Shown here one piece after another: positions 9,538 to 20,898 of a stretch of 64,000 nucleotides of DNA. The notes under the pieces are model-generated. The model had not been told where the DNA came from, searched no databases, and saw only the letters and a program-made list of their open reading frames with translations. This DNA comes from an uncultured Pseudomonadota bacterium (GTDB lineage Bacteria > Pseudomonadota > Gammaproteobacteria > Steroidobacterales > Woeseiaceae), in assembly GCA_913055625.1 (NCBI GenBank), contig CAJXJW010000006.1, forward strand, positions 158,668 to 222,667. Reading direction: 5' to 3'. A program made the position numbers and the translations under genes. How positions within the stretch are numbered: the stretch's first letter is position 1; each line of letters starts with the position of its first letter.

Positions 9538-11565
9538 TCAGCCGACGTCGGGCCCGGCCCCCGCCGCGCAGATCGTGATCGCCATGCCGGCAACGCTGAT
9601 CGCGCGGCCCGCCTCATCCATGCCGGTGTCGCCGCTCGTGAACAACAGGCGCCAGGGGCCGTCTGCCTGCGCCGACAGGTCGAACAGCAGCGGCTCGGTC
9701 CACGCATTCAGTAGAACCGCGATGCCGGAGAATCCCTCGGCGCCATTGCGCGTCAGCAGCATCCCGAACGCGTGTCCGAAGTCCCAGTCTTCGGTGCTGC
9801 GCACCTGGCCGTTCGGGTTGATCCATTGCAGAGTGATCCTTGTTCCGTCGTCATCGATTCTTTCGCCGTGAACATAGTGGTCCAGCCGCAGCAGCGGGTG
9901 GTGACGGCGAATCCGGATGAGCCGGCGCACGGACGCCAGGAAATCCGGGTCTGCGTCCAGCGCCTTCCAGTTCAGCCAACCGGTGGGGTTGTCCTGCGCA
10001 TAGGCATTGTTGTTGCCGGACTGGCTGTTGCCGAACTCGTCCCCGGCGAGCAGGAACGGCGTGCCCTGCGAACACAGCAGCGTCGCGAGCATGTTCAGGC
10101 GTTGTCGGCGTCGCATGAGATTGACGGTCGCGTCGCTCGTCGGTCCTTCGACGCCGTAGTTGCGACTGAAGTTATGATGATGCCCGTCGCGGTTGTTTTC
10201 GCCATTCGCGCGGTTGTGCCGGTGCTCGTAGGCCACCACGTCCGCCAGCGTGAACCCGTCGTGGCTCGTCACCTTGTTCACGCAGGCATGCGGTGGCCGC
10301 CCGCCGGCTTCGAACAACTCGGCCGACCCGTGCATGCGCCTGGCGAGTTCGCCGCTCAGCTTCTCGTCGCCGCGCCAGAAACGGCGCGTCGCATCGCGGA
10401 ATTTGTCGTTCAGCTCCGCCCAGGGGGTGTGAAACTGACCAAGCTGGTAGCCACCGGGGCCGGGGTCCCAGGGCTCGGCAACCAGCCTGGCATCGCGCAG
10501 CAGGCGGTTGTTCGCGATCGATGCCAGCAGCGGATGATCACTGCTGAATCCGTGCGCGTGCCGCCCGAGCACGGTCGCGAGATCGAAACGAAATCCGTCC
10601 ACCTCGAGGTCACGATGCCAGTGGATCAGGCTGTCGAGTACCAGCTTCTGCACGACCGGGCTGTCCGCATTGATCGTATTGCCGCATCCGGTGTCGTCGA
10701 CATACCGGGACTTGCGATCGGGCCGCAGCCGGTAATAGGCCTCGTTGTCGATGCCGCGGAAGGACAGGCAAGGACCGTCCTGGTTGCCTTCGCCGGTATG
10801 GTTGTACACGACATCCAGGATGACCTCGAGGCCCGCATCGTGGATCGCGCGGACCATCTCCAGGAACTCGGTGACCGGGTCGACGCGGGCGAACCGCGCC
10901 ATCGGCGCGAAAAAGCCGATCGTGTTGTAGCCCCAGAAGTTGCGCAGGCGGCGCCTGACGAGGTGATGCTCGTCGATGAAAGCGTGCACAGGGAGGAACT
11001 CGATCGACGTGACGCCGAGGGACCGGATGTGTTGCAGGACCTCCGCGTTGCGCATGCCGGCAAAGCGTCCGCGATCCATCTCGGGCACGGCCTCGTGCAG
11101 CATCGTGAAGCCGCGGAGGTTGGTCTCGTAAAAAATCGCCTCACCCCAGGGCACGGAATTCCGGCGCGCGTTGCCCGGCAGGATATCGCGAACCACGCCG
11201 TGCGGTACGAACGGCGCCGAGTCCGCGCGATGGCGCGCGACGACCGAGGGATGCCACCGGAATTCGCCCGCCAACTGGCGGGCGTAGGGATCGATCAGCA
11301 GTTTCGCCGGATTGCACCAGAGCCCGTTCTCGGGTGACCAGGGCCCGTGCACGCGGTAACCGTAGTGCTGCCCGTCGGCGAGGCCGCGTGCGAAACCGTG
11401 CCACACGTCGCCGGTCCGGGCCGGGAGATCGTGCCGGGCCGTTTCGGCGCCGTGGCGATCGAACAGGCACAGCTCGACCCGTTCCGCGATCGATGAATGC
11501 AATGCGAAATTGACGCCGTCGCGGGATACCGTGGCGCCGAGTGGCGCGGGATTGCCGTCGTCCAT
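9538..11565 (-). CDS. glgX: glycogen debranching enzyme (isoamylase-type)
   Basis: A 675-residue GH13_11 protein. It has an N-terminal CBM48 (about 5-100, APLGATVSRDGVNFALHS), the GH13 barrel and a C-terminal beta domain. GH13 regions are clear: region I VILDVVYNHT, nucleophile region DGFRFDLATVLGR, acid/base LVAEPWD and KVTSHDGFT. It hydrolyses alpha-1,6 branches left by glycogen phosphorylase. The start overlaps the glgP stop in a TGATG arrangement, so it is translationally coupled as the last gene of the operon. Length is typical of GlgX. Confidence 0.95.
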   Translation of the reverse strand: MDDGNPAPLGATVSRDGVNFALHSSIAERVELCLFDRHGAETARHDLPARTGDVWHGFARGLADGQHYGYRVHGPWSPENGLWCNPAKLLIDPYARQLAGEFRWHPSVVARHRADSAPFVPHGVVRDILPGNARRNSVPWGEAIFYETNLRGFTMLHEAVPEMDRGRFAGMRNAEVLQHIRSLGVTSIEFLPVHAFIDEHHLVRRRLRNFWGYNTIGFFAPMARFARVDPVTEFLEMVRAIHDAGLEVILDVVYNHTGEGNQDGPCLSFRGIDNEAYYRLRPDRKSRYVDDTGCGNTINADSPVVQKLVLDSLIHWHRDLEVDGFRFDLATVLGRHAHGFSSDHPLLASIANNRLLRDARLVAEPWDPGPGGYQLGQFHTPWAELNDKFRDATRRFWRGDEKLSGELARRMHGSAELFEAGGRPPHACVNKVTSHDGFTLADVVAYEHRHNRANGENNRDGHHHNFSRNYGVEGPTSDATVNLMRRRQRLNMLATLLCSQGTPFLLAGDEFGNSQSGNNNAYAQDNPTGWLNWKALDADPDFLASVRRLIRIRRHHPLLRLDHYVHGERIDDDGTRITLQWINPNGQVRSTEDWDFGHAFGMLLTRNGAEGFSGIAVLLNAWTEPLLFDLSAQADGPWRLLFTSGDTGMDEAGRAISVAGMAITICAAGAGPDVG

Positions 11566-14072
11566 CAGCGTCCGGGCAGTCGTACCGGATCGAGTCGCCA
11601 GATGTCGTCGTTGTAGTCCCGCATCGTCCGGTCGGTGGAGAAGCGTCCCGAGGCCGCGGAGTTCAGTATGCTCATGCGTGTCCAGGCCGTCGTGTCGCGC
11701 CAGGTCGCATCGGCACGGCGCTGCGCATCCACGAAACTCCGGAAATCCGCGGCGGTCATCCAGGGATCGGCCGGCTCGAGCACCGCCTGGATCACGGCGT
11801 CGAGAATGCCCGGCTCGAAGCGATTGAAGTGGCCGCTGCGCAGCAGTTCGATGACACGCTTGAACTCGTCGTCGGCCTCGATGATCGACGCCGGGTCGTA
11901 GTGATTCCGGAGTTCCTGGATTTCCTCGACGGTCAGACCGAACAGGAAGAAGTTTTCCGCGCCGACGGCTTCCCGGATCTCGACATTCGCGCCGTCGAGC
12001 GTCCCGATCGTAATCGCGCCGTTCATCATGAACTTCATGTTGCCCGTGCCGGACGCTTCCTTGCCGGCCGTCGAGATCTGCTCGGACAGGTCCGCGGCCG
12101 GGCAGATGAGTTCCATCGCGGACACGTTGTAGTCCGGGTAGAACACCAGGCGCAGCCGTTCATCCATCGCCGGGTCCGCATTGATGACGCGGGCAATGTT
12201 GTTGATGCACTTGATGATGTTCTTGGCCATGACGTAGCCGGGTGCCGCCTTGCCGCCAATGATGATGGCGCGCGGCGAGACGTCGTCGCCTTCGCCATGG
12301 CGAATGCGATCGTACAGGTGGACGGCGTGCAGGACGTTCAGCAGCTGCCGCTTGTACTCGTGAATGCGCTTGACCTGCACGTCGAACATCATGTGCGTCG
12401 GCACTGCGATGCCCGTCTTTTCCTCGATGTCACGCGCCAGTCGCACCTTGTTGGCGAGCTTTGCATGACGCCATTCGCTCTGAAACGACGCGTCGTCCGC
12501 GTGCGGCCGCAGTTTCTCGAGTTGCTCGAGTTCGGTGATCCAGCCGTCACCGATCCGGCCGGAAATGAGTTTCGACAGCGTCGGGTTGCAGGCCGCGAGC
12601 CAGCGGCGCTGCGTGACGCCGTTCGTCTTATTGTTGAACTTCCCGGGCCAGCATTCGGCGAAATCCCGGAACAGCCCTTCGCGCAACAGCCGCGAGTGCA
12701 GTTCAGCGACGCCGTTGACAGAGAAGCTGCCGGCGATGGCGAGGTAGGCCATGCGCACCATCGGCTCGGATCCTTCCTGGATCAGCGACATGCGGCGAAT
12801 GCGATCGTTGTCGCCGGGCCAGCGATTGCTGATCTCCGCGATGAACCGCGCATTGATCTCGTAGATGATGTCGAGGATCCGCGGCAACAGGCGCCGGAAC
12901 ATCGACACGGGCCACATCTCCAGGGCCTCGGGCAGGAGGGTGTGATTCGTGTAGGCCATCGTCCGCGACGTGATCGACCACGCGTCGTCCCATTCGAAAC
13001 CGTGCTCGTCGATCAACAACCGCATCAGTTCGGGCACCGCAACGGCCGGGTGGGTATCGTTCAGCTGGAAGCAGTTCTTGTCCGCGAACGTCGAGAAATC
13101 GTCGCCGTGCTGGTGCTGCCAGAAGCGGAGGAGGTCCTGAAGCGATGCCGAGGCCAGGAAGTACTGCTGTCGGAGGCGCAGTTCCTGGCCGTTCTCGGTC
13201 GCGGCATTCGGGTACAGCACCATCGTGATGTTCTCGGCGGCGTTCTTTGACGCGACCGCGTCCGCGTAGCTGCCGGCGTTGAATTCCTCGAGGTCGAATT
13301 CGTCCGTGGCCGCGGCGGACCACAGACGCAAGGTATTGACGATTTCGTTGCGGTATCCGGGAACGGGAACGTCGAACGGAATGGCGAGGACATCGTTCGT
13401 GTCGACCCAGCGATAGCGCGTGCGCTGGTTCATGTCGCGGTAGGACTCCGTGTGGCCACCGAACTTCACGGTCTGCGCGAACTCGATCCGCTCGATTTCC
13501 CACGGGAAGCCCTCGCGCAGCCAGGCATCCGGTTCCTCGACCTGGAACCCGTTCCGGATGCGCTGGTGAAACATGCCGTAGCGGTACCGGATGCCGTAGC
13601 CGATGACCGGCAGCGACAGCGTCGCGCAACTGTCGAGGAAGCAGGCCGCGAGCCGCCCAAGACCGCCGTTGCCGAGGCCGGCATCCCACTCGCGCGCATA
13701 GACGTCCTCGAGACTGATGCCGAGGCGGCTCAGCGCCTCGCCCGTCTCGCCCTCGATGCCGAGGTTGAGCAGCGCGTTGCGGAGGAGACGCCCCATCAGG
13801 AACTCGAGCGACAGGTAGGCAACGCGGCGATTATCGTCGCGCTCGATCGCCATGCGCGTGCGGGCCCAGCGCTCCATCAGGCGGTCGCGGGCGGCGAACA
13901 CGACGGACTGGTACAGGAACGGGGAGCGCGTCTGGATCGTCCGGCGTCCGAGCATGCGGCCGAAGTAATGTGTGAAGTCGTGGAGTATTGCATCCGCGGT
14001 CATCGGCAGGTTCGGCGCCTGCAGCAGTTCGATGTCGCCGACCCCGGATTGCGTGTTCGTCTTGGCAGCCAT
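11565..14072 (-). CDS. glgP: glycogen/alpha-glucan phosphorylase
   Basis: An 835-residue GT35 phosphorylase of normal length that releases glucose 1-phosphate from alpha-1,4-glucan. The pyridoxal-phosphate region EASGTGNMKFMMNGA is present, as are NGGLGRLAACFLDS near residue 130 and YNVSAMELI. It is cytoplasmic. It begins 15 bases after the glgB stop and overlaps glgX by one base. MalP would be the alternative name, but the glycogen neighbours favour GlgP. Confidence 0.95.
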   Translation of the reverse strand: MAAKTNTQSGVGDIELLQAPNLPMTADAILHDFTHYFGRMLGRRTIQTRSPFLYQSVVFAARDRLMERWARTRMAIERDDNRRVAYLSLEFLMGRLLRNALLNLGIEGETGEALSRLGISLEDVYAREWDAGLGNGGLGRLAACFLDSCATLSLPVIGYGIRYRYGMFHQRIRNGFQVEEPDAWLREGFPWEIERIEFAQTVKFGGHTESYRDMNQRTRYRWVDTNDVLAIPFDVPVPGYRNEIVNTLRLWSAAATDEFDLEEFNAGSYADAVASKNAAENITMVLYPNAATENGQELRLRQQYFLASASLQDLLRFWQHQHGDDFSTFADKNCFQLNDTHPAVAVPELMRLLIDEHGFEWDDAWSITSRTMAYTNHTLLPEALEMWPVSMFRRLLPRILDIIYEINARFIAEISNRWPGDNDRIRRMSLIQEGSEPMVRMAYLAIAGSFSVNGVAELHSRLLREGLFRDFAECWPGKFNNKTNGVTQRRWLAACNPTLSKLISGRIGDGWITELEQLEKLRPHADDASFQSEWRHAKLANKVRLARDIEEKTGIAVPTHMMFDVQVKRIHEYKRQLLNVLHAVHLYDRIRHGEGDDVSPRAIIIGGKAAPGYVMAKNIIKCINNIARVINADPAMDERLRLVFYPDYNVSAMELICPAADLSEQISTAGKEASGTGNMKFMMNGAITIGTLDGANVEIREAVGAENFFLFGLTVEEIQELRNHYDPASIIEADDEFKRVIELLRSGHFNRFEPGILDAVIQAVLEPADPWMTAADFRSFVDAQRRADATWRDTTAWTRMSILNSAASGRFSTDRTMRDYNDDIWRLDPVRLPGR

Positions 14073-14087
14073 GTGTTCTCCGCGCGG

Positions 14088-16247
14088 TCAGTCTTGCCGG
14101 CGCAATATGAGGGTGGACAGCGGTGGCAGCTCGATCACCAACGAGGAGGGGCGTCCGTGTGCGGGCACCGGCTCCGCCTCCTGCGGCTCGTTCGTAACGC
14201 CGCTGCCACCGTAGCGAAGGTCATCCGAGTTCAGTGCTTCGATGAACCGTCCGCTGCCCGGTACGCCAATTCTAAACGCGGATCGGACCACCGGTGTAAG
14301 GTTTGTCACGCACACGACGTAATCTCCACTCGTGTCGCGCCGCAGCCACGAGAAACAGCTGCTGTCGCGGTCGTTCCAGTCTATCCACTCGAACCCCGCG
14401 GGCGCGAAGTCGATGCAATGCAGGGCCGGCGTGCACCGATAGAGTGCGTTCAAGTCCGCGATCCAGTCCCGTATTCCGCGATGCGAAGGGTATTCGAGCA
14501 GGTGCCAGTCCAGCGAACGATCGTGATTCCATTCGTCGCGCGGCGCGAGTTCGCTGCCCATGAACAGAAGCTTCTTGCCCGGGTGCCCGTACATGAAGCC
14601 CAGGTAGGCGCGAAGGTTTGCGAATTGCTGCCAGTCGTCGCCCGGCATGCGCCCGAGTAGCGAGCGCTTGCCGTGCACGACCTCGTCGTGCGACAAGGGC
14701 AGGACGAAATTCTCGTTGAACGCGTACACCAGGCCGAACGTCATCTTGTCGTGATGGTACTTCCGGTGTACCGGGTCCTCGCTCATGTACCGCAGCGTGT
14801 CGTTCATCCACCCCATGTTCCACTTGTACGTAAATCCCAGGCCGCCGCTGTCGGTGGGACGGGACACGCCGGGCCAGGCGGTTGATTCTTCCGCGTGCGA
14901 TTGCGCCCGGTTTGCGTGAATTTCCGCGTTCAGCTTCTTGAGAAACTCGACGGCCTCGAGGTGTTCGTTCCCGCCGTACTGGTTCGGCACCCATTCGCCG
15001 TCTTCCCGTGAATAGTCGAGATACAGCATGGATGCCACCGCGTCGACCCTCAGTGCGTCGACATGGAACTCATTAATCCAGTACAGCGCGCTGCCGATGA
15101 GGTAGTTGACGACTTCGCGGCGGCCGAAGTTGAAGATGAGGGTACCCCAGTCTGCGTGCGCCCCCTTGCGCGGGTCCTCGTGCTCGTAGAGCGCCGTGCC
15201 GTCGAAGCGCGAAAGGCCGTGTTCGTCGCGGGGGAAGTGCGCCGGTACCCAGTCGACGATCACGCCGATGCCGGCGGCATGCAGGCGGTCGACGAGATGC
15301 CGGAAGTCGTCCGGTGAACCGAAACGGCAGGTTGGCGCGAACAGGCCGATCGGCTGGTAGCCCCAGGACCCGTCGAACGGGTGCTCCGTGACGGGCAGGA
15401 ACTCGACGTGCGTGAAGCCCATGCCGGAGACGTGCTCGACCAGCTCGTCCGCGAGTTCCCGGTACGTCAGGTACGCGTTGCCGTCCTTCCTGCGCCAGGA
15501 CCCCAGGTGCACCTCGTAGACACTCATCGGGCGGTCGAGCGCTGGCACGGTGCCGCGCGCCGACTGCCACTCTTCGTCGCTCCAGGCGTAGCGGCTTCGG
15601 TAGACGATCGATGCGTTGCCGGGCGGCGGTTCGAATGCCTGGCCATACGGGTCCGACTTGAGGGGCAGCAGCCGGCCCTGCCGGTCGAGCAGCTCGAACT
15701 TGTAGGCATCGCCGGGGCAGACGCCGGGAATGAAGATCTCCCAGATGCCGTTGCCGTGGTGCAAGCGCATGACGTGCCGTCGACCGTCCCAGTCATTGAA
15801 GCTGCCGACGACGCTCGCACGAGAGGCGTTCGGAGCCCAGACCGAGAATCGAACCCCGTCAACGCCCATGACCGTCAGGCAATGGGCGCCGAGCTTGCGG
15901 TACACCTGCCGGTCCGTGCCTTCGCCCAGCAGGTACAGGTCCACGTCGCTTAGCGTCGTCGGGAAACGGTAACAGTCCTCGAGGACCACCGCGTCGCCGC
16001 CGCGGCTGGTGATGCGCAGTCGATAGTGACGCTTGCGCGGCGGCAGCGGGCCCGCAAACAGGCCGGCCGCGTGGATCCGGCGCAGGGAGCCGAGCGAATC
16101 GTCGTCGGTATCGACGAGTTCGACGCGCGCTGCCCACGGCAGGAATGCACGCACGACGCGCCGGCCGTTTTCGCGGTGAGGTCCCAGGATCGAGAACGGG
16201 TCGTCGTGGCGGCCCTCGACAAGGGCTTCGATGTCAGCCGAGTCCAT
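14088..16247 (-). CDS. glgB: 1,4-alpha-glucan branching enzyme
   Basis: A 719-residue GH13_9 branching enzyme starting at ATG 16247 ([12 protein letters not shown]). A longer in-frame reading exists but runs through glgA and lacks family similarity. CBM48 modules occupy the first about 215 residues. The barrel has VDWVPAHFP, the nucleophile region [19 protein letters not shown], the acid/base stretch [12 protein letters not shown] and LSHDEVVHG. It introduces alpha-1,6 branches into growing glycogen. It overlaps the glgA 3' end by 14 bases, so translation is coupled. Confidence 0.95.
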   Translation of the reverse strand: MDSADIEALVEGRHDDPFSILGPHRENGRRVVRAFLPWAARVELVDTDDDSLGSLRRIHAAGLFAGPLPPRKRHYRLRITSRGGDAVVLEDCYRFPTTLSDVDLYLLGEGTDRQVYRKLGAHCLTVMGVDGVRFSVWAPNASRASVVGSFNDWDGRRHVMRLHHGNGIWEIFIPGVCPGDAYKFELLDRQGRLLPLKSDPYGQAFEPPPGNASIVYRSRYAWSDEEWQSARGTVPALDRPMSVYEVHLGSWRRKDGNAYLTYRELADELVEHVSGMGFTHVEFLPVTEHPFDGSWGYQPIGLFAPTCRFGSPDDFRHLVDRLHAAGIGVIVDWVPAHFPRDEHGLSRFDGTALYEHEDPRKGAHADWGTLIFNFGRREVVNYLIGSALYWINEFHVDALRVDAVASMLYLDYSREDGEWVPNQYGGNEHLEAVEFLKKLNAEIHANRAQSHAEESTAWPGVSRPTDSGGLGFTYKWNMGWMNDTLRYMSEDPVHRKYHHDKMTFGLVYAFNENFVLPLSHDEVVHGKRSLLGRMPGDDWQQFANLRAYLGFMYGHPGKKLLFMGSELAPRDEWNHDRSLDWHLLEYPSHRGIRDWIADLNALYRCTPALHCIDFAPAGFEWIDWNDRDSSCFSWLRRDTSGDYVVCVTNLTPVVRSAFRIGVPGSGRFIEALNSDDLRYGGSGVTNEPQEAEPVPAHGRPSSLVIELPPLSTLILRRQD

Positions 16248-17796
16248 ACAGGTTCCGCAGGTAGTTGCGCGCCGCATCCCGCCACGGGAACCGGGTGCGG
16301 CTGGCAGCCGCCCGGATGCGGTCGAACGCGCCGGCGTCATCGTCACGTAACGCCACCGCGTCGGCCGTGCAATCGACGAACGCGCCGGCCTGCCGGGCTG
16401 GATCGGCGCCCGCGAAGACGAATCCGGTCTCAAGGTGCTTCACGGTGTCCCGGAGGCCGCCGACCCCGTGCACGACGCACGGTTGGCCGGCACGCATCGC
16501 AAGCATCTGGCTGATGCCGCAGGGTTCGAAGCTCGACGGCATCAGGAACAGGTCGCCCGACGCGTACAGGGCGTCGCCGGCCGCCTCGGAGTAACCCCGC
16601 AGGAACAGCAGCTTTCGATGCCTCGTCGCGATTCGCGCGAGCTCTGCCTCGTAGCGTGTATCGCCACTGCCGAGCAGAATGAGCAGCGCGTCATCGGGCA
16701 GGCGATCGAGTAGGGCAGCGAGCGCCGGCCGGCCCGACGGGGTGCGCGTGAACATCAGTCGCATCTTCTGGTCGACGATGCGGCCGACACTCGTCAGCAG
16801 ATGCCGCGGCCTGTCGTCACCGAGACGCTTGAGCCGGTTCCTGGCCAGCGCGTGCATCCGGGCAATGACCGGGTCCCGGTCCCGCTGCTGCCAGTCGGCC
16901 AGCGCTGCGTCCAGGAGCCTGCGCAGCTCGTGCCACGGGGGGGCGGCCGCGGTCGCGGCCGGGTAGTTGCACCCGTTCAGGATGCCGATGAGCGTCCCGT
17001 CCCGCTCCCGCTGCTTCAGGTCCTCCTCGAGACCCTCGCCGCCGATGAAGCCGGCGGACGGGTCGCTCGGACGACAAATTTCGCGCGCATAGGACGGTGA
17101 GACCGTGTTGATGCGATCGCACAGGCGAATGGCGGCCGCCATCGGGTTGAATACGTGCGGGAACGCGGGGTCCGATACGCCGGCGGTCGTGTAACGCAGC
17201 GTCGGAAACCAGGCGTGCAACGACGAAGCGTCGTCACGCAGCGGCCGCTGGCCCTGGTACGCAAGATTGTGAATTGTGAAGACGGTCGGGATGCGCGCGA
17301 GCCGCATGTAGCGGGCATCAAAACGACGCAACACGGCGAGGACGCCGCTGTGCCAGTCGTGCAGGTGCAGCACGGCCGGATCCTGCGGGCGCGTGATGAC
17401 CCAACTCGCGACGGCGGCGCAGAAGAATGCGAACTTGTTGGCGTCCGTCGCGTAGGGGTGTTCATCGCCGTCGCCGTGGTACACCACGCCCGGCACCGTC
17501 GGTGCGAGAACACGATGATCGATGACCAGGCAGCGAACGTCACGTGGAGCGACGGGCACTTCGTACACCCGCGCGCGGTAGCGCCGGCCGCGAAACACCG
17601 TTGCGACGATTTCCAGGGGGCGGGCGCCGGGAAGCCGGTGCAACGTGCCGTACGACGGTGTCAATATCGTAGCGCGGGCGCCTTCCGCGGCGACCGCAGC
17701 GGGGAGGTCGCGGATGACGTCGGCGACGCCCCCGACCTTGGCGCCGGGCAGGAGGCCGTTCTCGGCGGCGACGAATATCGTTTCGGGCTGACTGAT
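16234..17796 (-). CDS. glgA: glycogen synthase, GT5, with non-canonical start
   Basis: About 520 residues. The family N-terminus is plainly encoded ([20 protein letters not shown], including the ADP-glucose-binding KVGG). No ATG, GTG or TTG lies in frame between the glgC stop (17815-17817) and TTG 17664, and starting at 17664 would delete KVGG. A ribosome site GGAAGG (17804-17809) stands seven bases before an ATC codon at 17796-17794, which I take as the most likely start; CTG within the LLPG codons is an alternative. HDWHSG, SFEPCG and the [10 protein letters not shown] region confirm a GT5 synthase using ADP-glucose. It is in the same frame as glgC, separated by one TGA. Confidence 0.88.
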   Translation of the reverse strand: MSQPETIFVAAENGLLPGAKVGGVADVIRDLPAAVAAEGARATILTPSYGTLHRLPGARPLEIVATVFRGRRYRARVYEVPVAPRDVRCLVIDHRVLAPTVPGVVYHGDGDEHPYATDANKFAFFCAAVASWVITRPQDPAVLHLHDWHSGVLAVLRRFDARYMRLARIPTVFTIHNLAYQGQRPLRDDASSLHAWFPTLRYTTAGVSDPAFPHVFNPMAAAIRLCDRINTVSPSYAREICRPSDPSAGFIGGEGLEEDLKQRERDGTLIGILNGCNYPAATAAAPPWHELRRLLDAALADWQQRDRDPVIARMHALARNRLKRLGDDRPRHLLTSVGRIVDQKMRLMFTRTPSGRPALAALLDRLPDDALLILLGSGDTRYEAELARIATRHRKLLFLRGYSEAAGDALYASGDLFLMPSSFEPCGISQMLAMRAGQPCVVHGVGGLRDTVKHLETGFVFAGADPARQAGAFVDCTADAVALRDDDAGAFDRIRAAASRTRFPWRDAARNYLRNLYGLG

Positions 17797-17814
17797 AAGC
17801 GTACCTTCCGGGAA

Positions 17815-19098
17815 TCAGCGCGTGAAATGCATCTTCTGCCCGAGCATATCGGGCGTCACGAGGGTGATACCGCGATCCGTGACCCGGAAACCGCGTCTGC
17901 GATCCTCGTCCTTGTCCACGCCGATGACGGAGCCGGCGGACAGTTTGCACCCGCGGTCGATGATCGCCCGTGAAACTTGCGAATGTTCGCCCACGTCGCA
18001 ATCGGGCAGCACGACAGCGTCGTCGATCTTGCTGTAGGAGTGCACCTGGCAGCGCGAGAAGATCAGCGAATTGCGCACGCTGGCCCCGGAGATCACGCAA
18101 TCTCCGGACACCATAGACTGGATCGCCTCACCGCGGCGCCCCGGCTCGTCGAAAACGAACTTGGCCGGCGCCGATTGCCACTGGTGGGTGAATATCGGCC
18201 ACTGGCGGTCGTAGATGTTGAGCTGAGGCGTCACGGACACGAGCTCCATGTTGGCTTCCCAATAGGCGTCGAGCGTCCCGACGTCGCGCCAGTAAGCCTG
18301 GCTGCCGGTCTGCGGATCCCGGAACGGGTAGGCGTAGACGCGGTAGCCCTTGAGGATCGAGGGAATGATGTTCTTGCCGAAATCATGTTGCGTCCCGGGC
18401 GTGTCGGCGTCCTTGATGACCTGCTCGTAGAGAAACTCGGTGTTGAACACGTAGTTGCCCATCGAGCCCAGGCAAATGCCGGGCTTGCCGGGAATGGAGT
18501 TCGGCTTTTCCGGCTTCTCGTCGAACGCGACGATTCTTCCTTCGGCGTTGACGGTCATGACGCCGAGTTGGCCGGCCGCTTCCTCGACGGGCACCTCGAT
18601 GCAGCAGATCGTCATGTCGGCCCCGGTTTCGCTGTGAGCCGCGAGGAACGGACCGTAGTCCATCTTGTAGATATGGTCGCCTGCGAGAATCAGCACCTGC
18701 TTCGGCTCGTGCGTTCGAATAATGTCGAGGTTCTGGTACACGGCGTCTGCAGTGCCCCGATACCATTCGCCGCCCACGCGCTGCGAGGCGGGAAGGACTT
18801 CCACGAACTCGTGGCGCGAGGCGCGGAACCATGACCAGCCGTGCACGATATGCCGGATCAGGGAATGCGCCTTGTACTGGGTGAGAACGGCGATCCGGCG
18901 AATGCCGGAGTTGACGCAATTCGACAGCGGGAAATCGATGATGCGAAACTTGCCGCCGAAGTGCAGGGCCGGCTTGGCGCGCCAGTTCGTCAGCTCGTGC
19001 AACCGGCTGCCCTTGCCGCCAGCGAGAATCAGGGCGAGGGTTTCGCGGGTCAACCGGCTTACGAAACGTCCGTCATCTCCCTGGGCCTGTTCAGCCAT
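17815..19098 (-). CDS. glgC: glucose-1-phosphate adenylyltransferase (ADP-glucose pyrophosphorylase)
   Basis: A 427-residue protein from ATG 19098, which has GGGAGG six bases upstream and overlaps the malQ stop as ATGGCTGA; an upstream ATG at 19140 is less likely. The pyrophosphorylase motif [25 protein letters not shown] and the substrate loop FDEKPEKPN are present. A left-handed beta-helix regulatory domain forms the C-terminus. It makes ADP-glucose, the committed step of glycogen synthesis, and in relatives is allosterically controlled by glycolytic intermediates and AMP. It is the second gene of the operon. Confidence 0.96.
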   Translation of the reverse strand: MAEQAQGDDGRFVSRLTRETLALILAGGKGSRLHELTNWRAKPALHFGGKFRIIDFPLSNCVNSGIRRIAVLTQYKAHSLIRHIVHGWSWFRASRHEFVEVLPASQRVGGEWYRGTADAVYQNLDIIRTHEPKQVLILAGDHIYKMDYGPFLAAHSETGADMTICCIEVPVEEAAGQLGVMTVNAEGRIVAFDEKPEKPNSIPGKPGICLGSMGNYVFNTEFLYEQVIKDADTPGTQHDFGKNIIPSILKGYRVYAYPFRDPQTGSQAYWRDVGTLDAYWEANMELVSVTPQLNIYDRQWPIFTHQWQSAPAKFVFDEPGRRGEAIQSMVSGDCVISGASVRNSLIFSRCQVHSYSKIDDAVVLPDCDVGEHSQVSRAIIDRGCKLSAGSVIGVDKDEDRRRGFRVTDRGITLVTPDMLGQKMHFTR

Positions 19099-20632
19099 CG
19101 GCAACCTCCCGGCCTGTCCGGCCTGTGATGTCTGCGACATTGTCGCAAAGTTCGTCGTCGATTTGTGACTCTAGTGCACGCCAGCACCAGTTGTCGCCAC
19201 CGCGGCCCGGCGTGTTCATGCGTGCGTCGGAACCCAGTTCGAGCAGGTCCTGCAGCGGCACGACGGCCAGGCGCGCGTTGCTGGCGAACGCCGCGTGCAC
19301 GAAATCGGCCACCACCGTCTCCGCGGAGCCGCCGGTCAGCGCAAGAGCCGCCGCCTGTGTTTCGCGAATCGCCACTTCGTCACGCGTGTCCGCGCCGGTA
19401 CCGTGGAACCACCCGAGTGTCGTGTCATTGTCGTGCGTGCCCGTATAGCACACGCAGTTTTCGAGCATGTTGCCGTACACGAATTCGGGATCGCTCACGG
19501 CGAACTGCAGGACGACCATGCCGGGCAGCTGCTGCCGGTCCCGCAGATCCTCGACCTCGTGCGTGATGATGCCGAGGTCCTCCGCGACGATCGGCAGCCC
19601 GCCCAGTGACTCGCGCAGGGCGTCGAAGAGCGCGTCGCCGGGGCCGGGTTCCCAGCGGCCCGAACGCGCGGTGTCGGCCCCGGCGGGGACCGCCCAGTAC
19701 GACTCGAAACCGCGAAAGTGGTCGATCCTCACCACGTCGGCAAGCCGGAGTGATGCCCGGACGCGCTCGATCCACCACGCGTAACCGCTGTCGGCGTGTG
19801 CCGCCCAGTCGTACAGCGGGTTGCCCCAGAGCTGCCCGTCGGCGCTGAAATAGTCGGGCGGCACGCCGGCTACCGCGTCGGGGCGGCCGTCCGCGTCCAG
19901 TCGGAGCAGGTCGCGCGCGGACCAGGCATCGGCGCTGTCGAGCGCCACGTAGATCGGCAGGTCGCCGAGCAGTCGAACCCCCGCATCGTGGCAATGCGCT
20001 CGCAACCGCCGCCATTGCCGGTCGAAGAAAAACTGCAGGATGCGGATGCTGGTCAGGGCGTCCGCGTTGCGTGCGGCGACGTGCTGCAACGCGCGCGGAT
20101 TCCGGCGCGTGAACGCGTCGTCCCAGTCGGGCCAGGCACGGCCCCCGTGCAGCGATTTCAGGACGCGGAACAAGGCGTAGTCGTTGAGCCAGGACGCGCC
20201 GTGCTCGTCCTGGAACTGCTCGAATTCGGCGAGCAGCGCGCTGCCGGCCCGCGTGGCGAACCGCGTGGCGGCGCTCGCCAGCAGCTTCGACTTGAGCGGA
20301 ATGAGCCGGTCGTAGTCGACACGCCCGGCGGGCAGCCGGCGCAGTTCGTCCAGGTCCGGGCCTGACAGGAGTCCGAGTTCCCCGAGTTCGTCGGGCGCGA
20401 TCAGCATCTCGTTGCCGGCAAATGACGACAGCGGCTGGTACGGGGAATTGCCGTAACCGGTCGGACCGAGCGGCAGCAGCTGCCAAACGCCGAGGCGCAT
20501 ACCGCGCAGGGCGTCGACGAAACGGTGTGCGCCGGCACCGAGGTCGCCAATGCCGAACGGGCCGGGCAGCGAGCTTATGTGAAGTCCGACGCCGGCGGTC
20601 CGGGGTCCTGGCAGAGCAGATGGCCGTCTCAT
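19091..20632 (-). CDS. malQ: 4-alpha-glucanotransferase (amylomaltase)
   Basis: A 513-residue GH77 protein starting at ATG 20632 ([11 protein letters not shown]); an in-frame extension upstream is arginine/proline-rich and has no family similarity. Motifs include [33 protein letters not shown], the nucleophile region [21 protein letters not shown] and [11 protein letters not shown]. It transfers malto-oligosaccharide units between alpha-1,4-glucans. It heads the glycogen operon, so the operon promoter should lie upstream of 20632. Confidence 0.95.
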   Translation of the reverse strand: MRRPSALPGPRTAGVGLHISSLPGPFGIGDLGAGAHRFVDALRGMRLGVWQLLPLGPTGYGNSPYQPLSSFAGNEMLIAPDELGELGLLSGPDLDELRRLPAGRVDYDRLIPLKSKLLASAATRFATRAGSALLAEFEQFQDEHGASWLNDYALFRVLKSLHGGRAWPDWDDAFTRRNPRALQHVAARNADALTSIRILQFFFDRQWRRLRAHCHDAGVRLLGDLPIYVALDSADAWSARDLLRLDADGRPDAVAGVPPDYFSADGQLWGNPLYDWAAHADSGYAWWIERVRASLRLADVVRIDHFRGFESYWAVPAGADTARSGRWEPGPGDALFDALRESLGGLPIVAEDLGIITHEVEDLRDRQQLPGMVVLQFAVSDPEFVYGNMLENCVCYTGTHDNDTTLGWFHGTGADTRDEVAIRETQAAALALTGGSAETVVADFVHAAFASNARLAVVPLQDLLELGSDARMNTPGRGGDNWCWRALESQIDDELCDNVADITGRTGREVADG

Positions 20633-20898
20633 GGGCGGTGGGCGAGGGCGTCGAGCATCGTGCGGCTGGTTCCAGGGGCAGGGGTTGCCTGTCGCGTTCG
20701 GGGCGTGCTTTGGCGTCAGGTGCGTCCGGCCTGTCACTGCTTCCGTGGCGTCGGTCGACTATCAAGTAACATGCCTGCGCAGGACCGGCAAGCCCGCGCG
20801 GGAAGCCGGCCACGCCGGGCCGATTGACGCGGGCGCTGGCCCGCGTAAGATTCGCATCCGTTTTCGTGTGCATCGGGTCTCCTGGAGGGTCGTTCAAC
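20633..20898. promoter_or_regulatory. divergent region upstream of the glycogen operon and an orphan gene
   Basis: 266 bases separate malQ from the rightward orphan gene and should contain the glycogen operon promoter. I see no clear -35/-10 pair, operator or riboswitch. CTGGAGGG (20881-20888) is the ribosome site of the rightward gene. Short open frames here look like shadows. Confidence 0.35.

Noticed and set aside
9772..11337. Long plus-strand open frame opposite glgX
   Set aside because: It is antisense to a clear GH13 gene and has no recognisable motif.
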